Assembly (NCBI RefSeq): GCF_028200735.1
Contig: NZ_JAQKPV010000001.1
Span: forward strand, 310,001-374,000
DNA: 64,000 nt
Direction: 5' to 3'
Source of the DNA: Streptomyces sp. ACA25
GTDB taxonomy: Bacteria; Actinomycetota; Actinomycetes; Streptomycetales; Streptomycetaceae
Positions within the stretch are counted from its first letter, which is position 1. Each line of letters begins with the position of its first letter. The notes under the pieces are model-generated. The model had not been told where the DNA came from and did not search any database. It saw only the letters and a list, made by a program, of their open reading frames with translations. The translations under genes were made by a program, and so were the position numbers. This document shows, piece by piece, positions 57,809-64,000 of the stretch.

Positions 57809-57849
57809 GCGTTTCCACGTCGGAACGGCCCTCCTTCACGTGGAAACGC
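57809..57849. promoter_or_regulatory. Inverted repeat upstream of the DUF2087 gene
   Basis: GCGTTTCCACGT (57809-57820) and ACGTGGAAACGC (57838-57849) are perfect 12-bp arms with a 17-bp spacer. It lies about 115 bp before the DUF2087 gene and may be an operator. The arms resemble parS half-sites with a C insertion but are not parS. Confidence 0.55.
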
Positions 57850-57965
57850 GCCCGATGCCCTTTCACCACAAACCGGTGTGCACGGCGGGCCGGATCGCTG
57901 TAGTAATGAGGGCGTCCGAGGCTCCAAGACGACCGGGGCCCGGAACGACAACCGAAGGGACACCG

Positions 57966-58502
57966 ATGAACACGGGCCCTGCCGAGGACGTCCCGCCCTC
58001 CTGCCGCGATGTGGTCGGTCTCCTCGCCCAGACCGACCGGCGCGCCGCTTACGCTGCCCTCGCCCTCGGGGCAACCACGGTGACGGAGGTCGCCGAACTG
58101 GCCAGGCTCCGCCCACCGGCCGCTGCCGCCGCGCTGCAGAAGCTGACGGACGGCCGGATCGCCGCCTTCGACAAGGAGAAGCGCACGTACACGCTGCTCG
58201 ACGACGCCCTCCGGCTCGCCGTCCAGGCCGAGGTCAGGCTCTCCGGCCGGGGCAGCGGGGACGGGGCGGGCTCCTACTTCCGGCGTGGCCGACTCACCTC
58301 CATCCCGGGGAAGGCGGAGGTACGCAGCCGGGTCCTGGCCGTGGTGAAGGACTCCTTCGAGCCCGGCGTGGCCTACTCCGAGGCCAAGGTCAACGCGATC
58401 TGCGGCGAATGGCTGGACGACTGGGTGAGCCTGCGCCGTGCCCTCGTGGACGAGGGGCTGCTGGGCAGAAACGAGTCCGGCACCACCTACGAGCGCGTCT
58501 GA
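57966..58502 (+). CDS. DUF2087 domain probable transcriptional regulator
   Basis: A 178-residue protein. The N-terminal half (about 10-85) looks like a winged-helix module (TTVTEVAELARLRPPAAAAA, LQKLTDGRIAAFDKEKRTYT). The C-terminal DUF2087 domain contains YSEAKVNAICGEWLDDWVSL followed by RRALVDEGLLGRNESGTTYE. GAAGGGA precedes ATG 57966. A DNA-binding role is inferred. It is downstream of the 12-bp inverted repeat, a candidate autoregulatory site. Confidence 0.75.
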   Translation: MNTGPAEDVPPSCRDVVGLLAQTDRRAAYAALALGATTVTEVAELARLRPPAAAAALQKLTDGRIAAFDKEKRTYTLLDDALRLAVQAEVRLSGRGSGDGAGSYFRRGRLTSIPGKAEVRSRVLAVVKDSFEPGVAYSEAKVNAICGEWLDDWVSLRRALVDEGLLGRNESGTTYERV

Positions 58503-58560
58503 CGCAGGGGCGTCCCGGCCGACCGCCCCGACCGGGTTCCGGTACGAGGTGCGGGAGGCG

Positions 58561-59004
58561 TCACGCGTCCGCGTAGTGGGGCGTCACCGATCTCCAGTCG
58601 TTCAGGAAGTCGAGCGCGATCGGCCGGCACGACAGCGAGTAGTAGACGTCCGCGTCACATGTTCCCCCTACGCGGTCCGGGCCCCCGGCGTTGACGCTGA
58701 TGTGCCGGCCGTCCAGCAGGGCGGACAACTGTGTTTCCTGGTAGCGGAGATCGACGAGCCATTCACGGAACACCCGCCCGGGGTTCGGGGCATTCGGAGC
58801 GACGGGCCGCAGGCTTCGCACCGGGAAAGGGCCGTGGCCCGGGAGTGGGTCGAGGGCATCGGAGAGGCGACGGGCTTGACCACGCAGCCACCGCAGGGCC
58901 AGGGACGGAGTAGCGGCCCCGTAGCCGCCGAGGGCCCATTCACCGGCCGCGTCAGGGCTGCGGGCCACGACCTCGCACCAGTAGCCGTCATGCACGGCGG
59001 TCAT
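58561..59004 (-). CDS. Hypothetical protein, last gene of a four-gene overlapping operon
   Basis: A 147-residue soluble protein not recognised. Visible elements are DGYWCEVVARSPDAAGEW, LALRWLRGQARRLSDAL, FREWLVDLRYQETQLSALLD and DVYYSLSCRPIALDFLNDW. The start ATG 59004 overlaps the stop of the preceding 39-residue ORF (ATGA); a TTG two codons further upstream is also in frame. GGGGG lies six bases before the ATG. It converges with the DUF2087 gene. Confidence 0.65.
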   Translation of the reverse strand: MTAVHDGYWCEVVARSPDAAGEWALGGYGAATPSLALRWLRGQARRLSDALDPLPGHGPFPVRSLRPVAPNAPNPGRVFREWLVDLRYQETQLSALLDGRHISVNAGGPDRVGGTCDADVYYSLSCRPIALDFLNDWRSVTPHYADA

Positions 59005-59120
59005 CGCCAACCCCCGAGCATCCAGCTGGAAGGGCGGGTCCCGCGCAGGCGGCAGGCGAGGCGTTCCCGGTTCCGGGCCCGGTGCCGCACCCCGCCGTCC
59101 GCCGTCCGCCGCTCGCGCAT
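59001..59120 (-). CDS. Possible 39-residue arginine-rich small protein
   Basis: This short ORF begins at ATG 59120 with a near-perfect ribosome-binding site, GAAGGAG, five bases upstream. It encodes MRERRTADGGVRHRARNRER and ends MLGGWR; twelve of 39 residues are Arg. Its start overlaps the stop of the upstream gene (TGATG) and its stop overlaps the start of the next (ATGA), so it fills the gap between them exactly. It may be a real small basic protein, or a leader that hands ribosomes to the 147-residue gene. The high Arg content could also arise from GC-rich non-coding sequence. Confidence 0.5.
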   Translation of the reverse strand: MRERRTADGGVRHRARNRERLACRLRGTRPSSWMLGGWR

Positions 59121-59266
59121 CACCGCTCCTTCAGCAGATTGAAGTGGTCCGTGATGAGTGCGGTCAGCGCCTCCAGCCGGTCGTGCAGCTCAGCAAGTGA
59201 GGGCGGCGCCTCGTCGGACGCGGTCTCTTCCTCGCCGTGGTCACCGGTGGGTGCCTGTTCCGTCAC
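59120..59266 (-). CDS. 48-residue hypothetical protein with C-terminal helix
   Basis: Starts at GTG 59266, overlapping the upstream stop (GTGA). The N-terminal half is acidic (TGDHGEEETASDEAPP); the C-terminal half is an amphipathic, possibly coiled-coil helix (LAELHDRLEALTALITDHF, then NLLKER). Its last codons contain the ribosome-binding site of the next ORF. Not recognised. Confidence 0.55.
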   Translation of the reverse strand: MTEQAPTGDHGEEETASDEAPPSLAELHDRLEALTALITDHFNLLKER

Positions 59267-59514
59267 CGCGTGCCCCCGGACGCCGTGCCGGCCAGGAGAG
59301 CGACCGTCAGCGCGCGGGCGGTCTCCACATTGCAGCGCCCGAGCTCCACAAGAGGAGGGTGGCAGGAGAGGAAGGGGGCGCTGGGGCCGGCATCCACCCA
59401 CAGGGACGGCAGCGTGATGCCGAGGGTCCTCAGCGCGTCCTCCAACGCGTCGCACGCCGTCTCGGCGTCCTCGACCGGGTCGGTTACCACGTGGTCCTGC
59501 TCTGTCGTCGTCAT
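59263..59514 (-). CDS. 83-residue hypothetical protein, first gene of the overlapping operon
   Basis: Starts at ATG 59514 (MTTTEQDHVVTDPVEDAETA), with GGAG eight bases before. Later elements are LRTLGITLPSLWVDAG, ELGRCNVETARALTVALL and the end GTASGGTR. It is small, acidic and soluble. The gene is divergent from the XRE gene, with 143 bp between start codons, so a shared operator is plausible. Similar small proteins occur beside XRE/DUF397 pairs in Streptomyces, but the function is unknown to me. Confidence 0.65.
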   Translation of the reverse strand: MTTTEQDHVVTDPVEDAETACDALEDALRTLGITLPSLWVDAGPSAPFLSCHPPLVELGRCNVETARALTVALLAGTASGGTR

Positions 59515-59621
59515 GCCTGCCACTCCGTACACAGTGTTGTTCGTCCCTCGCGTGAGGCGGATACTTACTTTGTGTACTCCCACCATCACCAGGGAGTCGT
59601 ACGCTCAACAGGGGTAGGAGG

Positions 59622-59640
59622 TTTCCAAACGAGTTGGAAA
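59622..59640. promoter_or_regulatory. Candidate operator before the XRE gene
   Basis: TTTCCAA-N5-TTGGAAA, a perfect 7-bp inverted repeat, ends 17 bp before the XRE ATG and lies in the divergent promoter region. It is AT-richer than its surroundings. Binding by the adjacent XRE protein is inferred. Confidence 0.5.
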
Positions 59641-59657
59641 GCAGGGAAGTTGTACGT

Positions 59658-60476
59658 ATGAGCGAGCTATCACCCGAGCCTGCGAATGGGCTGGAGTGGT
59701 TCGGTCGCGAACTGGCGGCGGCACTGGACCATCAGGGAGCCACCCAGCGGGAGCTCGCCGACTTCACTGGCTACAAGGAGCCGTATGTCTCCAAGGCGAA
59801 GAACGGAAAGGCTTTGCCCTCACCGGAGTTCGCTGCGGGCTGCGATCGATTTTTCCGCACCTCGGGATACTTCGCCCGGCTGCACACCCGGGTCAGCGAA
59901 CGCGGACACCCCGACTGGTTCATCCCGTACGTGAACCTGGAGAAGGACGCGGTCGCGATCGAGGACTACAGCAACGCATTCATCATGGGTGTGTTGCAGA
60001 CCCCGGAGTATGCCGAAGGCACCTTCCGGGCCACCCACCCGCGTGAGACCCATGAGCAGATCAAGACCCGGGTCGAAGCTCGCCTGCAACGGCGGGACAT
60101 CATGGAGCGGGAAGCGCCCCCGCTGCTATGGGTCATCCTGCACGAAGCAACGTTGCGCACGGTGGTCGCAGGCGGTTCCGTCATGCGCGGCCAGCTTGAG
60201 CACTTGGTCAGCGAAATGGCAACTCCGCACATCACAATGCAAGTTCTGCCCTTCAAGGCGGGTGCCCCTGCCTCTTCCCTTCCGTTTACCCTGCTCACAC
60301 GGGAGGACGGATCAACCGTCCTGTACTCGGAGACCAGGGAGAAGGGGCACGTGTCCGACTCAGCGACAGCGGTAGCGAGCGCCCGGACCACCTATGAGCG
60401 CCTGCGCGCGGCCGCTCTGTCTTCGGAAGAGTCACAGACCCTTATCCGACAGATCGCGGAGGAATACGCCTCATGA
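59658..60476 (+). CDS. XRE family regulator with DUF5753 domain
   Basis: A 272-residue protein. The N-terminal HTH (about residues 10-65) reads FGRELAAALDHQGATQRELA with TGYKEPYVSKAKNGKALP. The C-terminal DUF5753-type domain contains EDYSNAFIMGVLQTPEYAEG and ATPHITMQVLPFKAGA. The ATG 59658 is chosen over an upstream TTG for its AGGGAAG ribosome-binding site. The stop overlaps the DUF397 start (ATGA), the classical Streptomyces pairing of which BldB-like/AbaA-like modules are examples. Confidence 0.9.
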   Translation: MSELSPEPANGLEWFGRELAAALDHQGATQRELADFTGYKEPYVSKAKNGKALPSPEFAAGCDRFFRTSGYFARLHTRVSERGHPDWFIPYVNLEKDAVAIEDYSNAFIMGVLQTPEYAEGTFRATHPRETHEQIKTRVEARLQRRDIMEREAPPLLWVILHEATLRTVVAGGSVMRGQLEHLVSEMATPHITMQVLPFKAGAPASSLPFTLLTREDGSTVLYSETREKGHVSDSATAVASARTTYERLRAAALSSEESQTLIRQIAEEYAS

Positions 60477-60700
60477 GCAGCACCTCGGAGCCCGGCGCCA
60501 TCATCTCGTGGGTCAAGAGCACGTACAGCGGTGGCGAAGGTGGCCAGTGCATCGAGTGGGCACCGGGGGATGCGGCAGCTCACGGCGTGGTAGCTGTCCG
60601 TGACAGCAAGATCCCCCAGGGGGCGAGCCTCCGGGTCTCGCCTGCCGGCTGGGCCGGGTTCGTGACAGCGGTCAAGCGCGGCGACCTGGACGCCGGCTGA
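60473..60700 (+). CDS. DUF397 domain protein
   Basis: A 75-residue protein with the DUF397 pattern WVKSTYSGGEGGQCIEWAPG, VAVRDSKIPQG and SPAGWAGFVTAVKRGDL. Such proteins partner the upstream XRE regulator and in known cases act as its antagonist or co-regulator. It is translationally coupled to the XRE gene. The 265 bp downstream, to the DUF4383 gene, hold a SigB-like promoter. Confidence 0.93.
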   Translation: MSSTSEPGAIISWVKSTYSGGEGGQCIEWAPGDAAAHGVVAVRDSKIPQGASLRVSPAGWAGFVTAVKRGDLDAG

Positions 60701-60897
60701 GACTTCCGGCCACCTTGTGGCGCGGCGCAGGAGCGCCGGCGGGGGCAGCCCGCAACAGCTCGGGTGACAGGTGGAAGGACAGGGTGCCTTCCGGGCAGCG
60801 ACGAACGCTTGCCCGGGGGCACCTTTCGTTGTGCCCGGTGCCCGATCCGGCACCGCCGGAGTCACTGGGCTATTAGAGGTATATCCGAGTATTTGCT

Positions 60898-60922
60898 GTT
60901 TTCGGAGGAGGGTGCCGGGTAC
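60898..60922 (+). promoter_or_regulatory. SigB-type stress promoter
   Basis: GTTTT (60898-60902), then 14 bases, then GGGTAC (60917-60922). This fits the GNNT-N14-16-GGGTAC/T pattern of the SigB/SigF-type stress sigma factors of Streptomyces. The DUF4383 start codon lies 43 bp beyond the -10, behind AGGAG. Confidence 0.6.
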
Positions 60923-60965
60923 ACAGTCACGGTCCGTATCCGTGTGTGGACAGGAGATGAGAGCG

Positions 60966-61424
60966 ATGGCGCACAGCAACCCGATGTCGGGGGGCGGCAC
61001 CGGCCGGTCACCGGTTTCTCTGGCGGCCCTGCTGGTGGGCGTGGTGTTCCTGCTGGTGGGCTTGCTGGGCTTCGTGCCCGGTATCACCACCGACTACGAC
61101 ACCATGGAGTTCGCCGGTCACGAGTCGGAGGCCATGCTCCTGGGCATTTTCCAGGTGTCGATCCTGCACAACATCGTGCACCTCGGCTTCGGCGTCGCCG
61201 GCGTGCTCATGTCCCGGGCGAGCTCCACGGCCCGGATCTTCTTGATCGGCGGTGGGGCGATCTACCTGGTGCTGTGGATCTACGGCCTGGTCATCGACCA
61301 CGAGAGCGACGCCAACTTCATCCCGGTGAACACCGCCGACGACTGGCTGCACTTCGTTCTCGGCGTCGGCATGATCGCCCTCGGCCTGATCCTGCCCCGG
61401 AGAACCGGTCATCGGGCCGCCTGA
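60966..61424 (+). CDS. DUF4383 membrane protein
   Basis: A 152-residue protein with four predicted membrane segments (about residues 17-37, 58-80, 86-108 and 122-142). The family signature is seen in GITTDYDTMEFAGHESEAML, LGIFQVSILHNIVHLGFGV and DDWLHFVLGVGMIALG. ATG 60966 is chosen because AGGAG (60952-60956) lies nine bases before it. The function is unknown; the upstream SigB-like promoter suggests a stress-induced envelope protein. Confidence 0.87.
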   Translation: MAHSNPMSGGGTGRSPVSLAALLVGVVFLLVGLLGFVPGITTDYDTMEFAGHESEAMLLGIFQVSILHNIVHLGFGVAGVLMSRASSTARIFLIGGGAIYLVLWIYGLVIDHESDANFIPVNTADDWLHFVLGVGMIALGLILPRRTGHRAA

Positions 61425-61498
61425 GGCCCGGTGCGGTCCGGGAAAACCCGGCCCCGCGAGTCCGCAGGAGCCGCAGAATGACTATCTTTCCTGCATAC

Positions 61499-61528
61499 AT
61501 TAGTGAATTGATCGTTTAGTTCACTAAT
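61499..61528. promoter_or_regulatory. AT-rich inverted repeat upstream of the DUF3344 gene
   Basis: ATTAGTGAA (61499-61507) and TTCACTAAT (61520-61528) are perfect 9-bp arms with a 12-bp spacer, inside a conspicuously AT-rich island (about 61480-61570) of this GC-rich sequence. This is consistent with a regulator-binding site about 95-125 bp before the start codon. Confidence 0.6.
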
Positions 61529-61622
61529 TTGCTCCACGTGTTTCGCGTGCCTCCACTATTTCTTTCTGTCAAGGTTCACAACTGCCCGGCAGAAGCAGAA
61601 ATACAGAGTGGAGGGCGGGGTT

Positions 61623-62852
61623 ATGGGCAATCTCCTGCGAGGCGCCGAAGGGCGTCGCGTGCTTCTCGGAGCACCATCGCGTGCTGTCATCGGAGTGCTG
61701 TCCCGGGCGGTCCGGGGGCGTCCCGGCACTGCGGCGCAACGCCGCGAAGCGGCCGGGAGCCACCGTCACCGGACCGCTTTCCGGCGCGCCGCACTGTGCA
61801 CGCTGTCGTCGCTGCTGCTGCTGGTGGCGCTGCCGTCGGCACCCGCGGCGTCCTCGGTGAAGTCGGCGCCCACTGTCGCCTTCACCGAGCGCTTCCGTGC
61901 CGTCCAGCACGGCGGCATCGTGCGGGCCGCCAACTCCTCGATCACCTGTGAATCCTCGGCAACCCCGGCCGGCGCGCCCTGCGCCATGGCCCGGATGGGG
62001 GCCGAGGGCCGCAACGGCGACGGCGAGATGACATACATCGACATCGACGGTCAGCGCGACACGTACAACTCCAGCAGTGCGGAGCTGGTCATGCCGGCCG
62101 GCTCCCGGGTGACCTACGCCCGGCTGTACTGGGGCGCCAATCTCCGCGTCGGGGAGCAGAAGCCGGCCCGCGACAACGGACGCGTGCTGATCGCCGAGCC
62201 CGGCGGGGCGTACAAGGAAGTGCTCGCGGACACCGTCATCGGACACCGCACCACCCCGCACACCGACGGCTTCTCGGCCTCCGCGGACGTCACCCGTCTG
62301 GTGCGGGACAGCGGATCCGGCTACTGGACCGTGGCCCAGATCAACGTGGCACGCGGTCACTCGGCGGCCGGTGCATGGGGCGGATGGACGCTGGTCGTCG
62401 CCTACGAGAACCCGGATGAGCCGCTGCGCCACCTGGTGATCCGGGACGGTTTCGAGACGGTCACCGCCAACCGCGAGCACCTCGACATGAGCGTGGCGGA
62501 CCTGGCCATTCCGCGCGGCGCCTCCGGAAGCCTCGGCGTAGTGGCCTACAACGGCGACCGCGGCCTCCGGGGCGACTCCCTGAGCGTCCGCACCGGGGAC
62601 AGCCGGGCCGTACGGCTCGGCGACGCCGCGAATCCGGTCGACGACGTGATGAACTCCACGATCGCCGACCACGGCCGGCACGTGGTCAACCGACGACCGG
62701 CCTTCACCAACACCCTGGGGTACGACTCCGACGTTCTCGACCTCACCCCGGCCATGGCCGCGGGCGGTGACCGCCTCGCGCTGCGCTTCACCACCGGCAG
62801 TGAGAGCTATCAGCTGGGCGTGGTGTTCCTGCAGATCACTACCCGCCGCTGA
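61623..62852 (+). CDS. Secreted DUF3344 protein
   Basis: A 409-residue exported protein. A basic N-region about 50 residues long precedes a hydrophobic signal (about 57-72, LCTLSSLLLLVALPSAPAAS). The DUF3344 domain contains VTYARLYWGANL, VARGHSAAGAWGGWTLVVAY and YQLGVVFLQITT. No C-terminal anchor is present, so it is probably released or wall-associated. ATG 61623 is preferred over GTG 61608 because GGAGGG lies seven bases before it. It lies 22 bp before the glycosyltransferase gene. Function unknown. Confidence 0.85.
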   Translation: MGNLLRGAEGRRVLLGAPSRAVIGVLSRAVRGRPGTAAQRREAAGSHRHRTAFRRAALCTLSSLLLLVALPSAPAASSVKSAPTVAFTERFRAVQHGGIVRAANSSITCESSATPAGAPCAMARMGAEGRNGDGEMTYIDIDGQRDTYNSSSAELVMPAGSRVTYARLYWGANLRVGEQKPARDNGRVLIAEPGGAYKEVLADTVIGHRTTPHTDGFSASADVTRLVRDSGSGYWTVAQINVARGHSAAGAWGGWTLVVAYENPDEPLRHLVIRDGFETVTANREHLDMSVADLAIPRGASGSLGVVAYNGDRGLRGDSLSVRTGDSRAVRLGDAANPVDDVMNSTIADHGRHVVNRRPAFTNTLGYDSDVLDLTPAMAAGGDRLALRFTTGSESYQLGVVFLQITTRR

Positions 62853-62874
62853 GGCCGAAGGAGCCGGGAGCACC

Positions 62875-64000
62875 GTGCTGAAACAAGCCACACCGCATCC
62901 CCCCGGGGACCATGGCCCGCTGACCGTGCTGCACGTCACGCAGCCGGTCGACGGCGGGGTCGCCAGGGTCGTCACCGACCTGGTCCGGGACCAGACCGCG
63001 GAGGGCCTCCGAGCCGTCGTGCTGTGTCCGCCCGAGGGCCCGCTGCCGCCGGCCGCCGCCGCGGCCGGGGCGGACGTACTGCCCTGGCCCGCGACCCGGG
63101 AACCCGGGGCCGGGCTCTCCCGGGAGACCGCGGGAATCGCCCGGGCTGTCCGGAACGTCCGGCCGGACCTGGTGCATCTGCACAGCGCCAAGGCCGGCCT
63201 GGCCGGCCGGCTGGCTCTCCGCGGACGGGTGCCCACGGTCTTCCAGCCGCACGCCTGGTCCTTCGAAGCGGTGAGCGGCCCCACCGCCGCGCTGGCCCTG
63301 CGGTGGGAACGGCACGCGGCCCGGTGGGCGCACCGGATCCTCTGCGTCAGTGACGACGAGCTGTGGCGCGGACGGGAGGAAGGGGTGTCCGCGCGCTTCC
63401 GGGTGATCCGCAACGGGGTCGACCTCGACCGCTTCCGTCCGGTGGGAAGCACCGTCCGGCGGCAGGCCCGTACCGGGCTGGCGACCCTCTACGGGCTGCC
63501 GCAGCGTGCGCCACTGGTGGTCTGTGTGGGCCGGCTGTGCCGGCAGAAGGGGCAGGACCTCCTGCTCAGGGCCTGGCCGGAGGTCACCGCCCGGGTGCCC
63601 GGGGCCCGTCTCGCGCTGGTCGGGGACGGCCCCTCCCAGGCCACCCTCCGCGCCGCGGCCCCCGCGGGCGTGGTGTTCGCCGGTGCCACCGGCGACCCGC
63701 TGCCCTGGTACGCGGCCGCGGATGTGGTGGTGCAGCCCTCCCGCTGGGAGGGCATGGCTCTGGCGCCGCTGGAGGCGATGGCCTGTGGCCGCCCGGTGCT
63801 GGTGACCGACGTCAGCGGGGCCAGGGAAAGCCTGCCGCCCGGCCGGGCGGACACCTGCCTGGTGCCGCCCGGGAATCTCCCGGCCCTGTCCGGAGCCCTG
63901 GCCGCGCTCCTGCTCGACCCGGGCCTCCGCGGAGCGCTGAGCAGGCAGGCCCGCGACCACGCGCAGGCCTTCTGCGACGTGCGGCGGACCGCTGCGGCCG
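62875..64000 (+). CDS. GT4-type glycosyltransferase, truncated by the window end
   Basis: An open frame runs from GTG 62875 (behind GAAGGAG) to the last base, giving 375 complete codons without a stop. The N-terminal Rossmann fold starts LTVLHVTQPVDGGVARVVTD, with DLVHLHSAKAGLAGR. The C-terminal fold has VVCVGRLCRQKGQDLLLRAW, then LVGDGP and QPSRWEGMALAPLEAMACGR, the GT-B family 4 donor-nucleotide site with the EGMALAPLEAM (ExxxxxxxE) motif. It transfers a sugar from a nucleotide donor to an unknown acceptor; likely a cell-surface polysaccharide or glycoconjugate enzyme. The C-terminus lies outside the window. Confidence 0.9.
   Translation, partial: MLKQATPHPPGDHGPLTVLHVTQPVDGGVARVVTDLVRDQTAEGLRAVVLCPPEGPLPPAAAAAGADVLPWPATREPGAGLSRETAGIARAVRNVRPDLVHLHSAKAGLAGRLALRGRVPTVFQPHAWSFEAVSGPTAALALRWERHAARWAHRILCVSDDELWRGREEGVSARFRVIRNGVDLDRFRPVGSTVRRQARTGLATLYGLPQRAPLVVCVGRLCRQKGQDLLLRAWPEVTARVPGARLALVGDGPSQATLRAAAPAGVVFAGATGDPLPWYAAADVVVQPSRWEGMALAPLEAMACGRPVLVTDVSGARESLPPGRADTCLVPPGNLPALSGALAALLLDPGLRGALSRQARDHAQAFCDVRRTAAA

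Noticed and set aside
57840..57965. Earlier start of the DUF2087 gene at ATG 57840
   Set aside because: This start lies inside the 12-bp inverted repeat and has no ribosome-binding site; ATG 57966 has GAAGGGA.
61533..61549. CCACGTGTTTCGCGTG as a sixth parS
   Set aside because: It lacks the central TTTCACGTGAAA palindrome; only a half-site-like match.
61569..63960. Minus-strand frames opposite the DUF3344 and glycosyltransferase genes
   Set aside because: The plus-strand frames have signal-peptide and GT4 motifs; the minus frames are low complexity.

Overview
The window is high-GC actinobacterial DNA carrying the chromosomal replication-origin neighbourhood of a Streptomyces-type organism. 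The evidence is the linked order trxB-trxA-parB-parA-rsmG-jag-yidC-yidD-rnpA-rpmH-dnaA-oriC-dnaN-gnd-recF-DUF721-gyrB-gyrA, five exact ParB sites (GTTTCACGTGAAAC), DnaA boxes of the TTGTCCACA type, class E sortases, an XRE/DUF397 pair and ATGA/GTGA gene overlaps. The genus is an inference; nothing here fixes the species.

Layout. (1) 0-7.4 kb: class A penicillin-binding protein, GT87-like membrane glycosyltransferase, MFS transporter, and a convergent CCA-adding enzyme. (2) 7.5-16.8 kb: secreted DUF6049 protein, lipid II flippase MurJ, a pseudokinase with an extracellular discoidin-like domain, sigma factor SigM with a zinc-type anti-sigma factor, and trxBA behind a SigR-like promoter. (3) 16.9-23.2 kb, minus strand: GNAT acetyltransferase, parB, parA, rsmG, jag, yidC, yidD, rnpA, rpmH. 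(4) 23.2-35.8 kb, plus strand: dnaA, oriC (about 25.44-25.92 kb), dnaN, gnd, recF, DUF721, gyrB, gyrA and a DUF3566 membrane protein. (5) 35.8-42.0 kb: tRNA-Ile, DLW-39 protein, a VWA-domain secreted protein, its VWA-less paralogue, a membrane Ser/Thr kinase, an XRE-like regulator and tRNA-Ala. (6) 42.1-57.2 kb: two class E sortases, pabA/trpG, DUF881, crgA, rhomboid, cyclophilin and DUF5324, then the cell-wall/division signalling cluster pknB-pbpA-rodA/ftsW-pstP-fhaB-fhaA. The block from sortases to cyclophilin is inverted relative to the order I recall for Mycobacterium tuberculosis and S. coelicolor. (7) 57.6-64 kb: tRNA-Leu followed by accessory genes: a DUF2087 regulator, a tightly overlapping operon of four small unknown genes facing an XRE/DUF397 pair, a DUF4383 membrane protein behind a SigB-like promoter, a secreted DUF3344 protein, and a GT4 glycosyltransferase cut by the window end.

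How it works together. Regions 3-4 hold replication initiation (DnaA, DnaN, oriC), supercoiling (gyrase), origin segregation (ParAB with parS) and membrane-protein/RNA maturation (YidC, Jag, RnpA). Regions 1, 2 and 6 are dominated by peptidoglycan assembly and its phospho-control (class A and B PBPs, MurJ, SEDS protein, PknB/PstP, FHA proteins, pseudokinase). No insertion sequence, prophage or CRISPR array was seen.

The most notable observations are: two parS sites at the exact centre of 52-bp and 70-bp perfect palindromes between convergent genes; a second DnaA-box cluster next to crgA; the four-gene overlapping micro-operon, including a 39-residue ORF with a strong ribosome-binding site; the VWA/paralogue/kinase module; and the inverted sortase-crgA-cyclophilin block.
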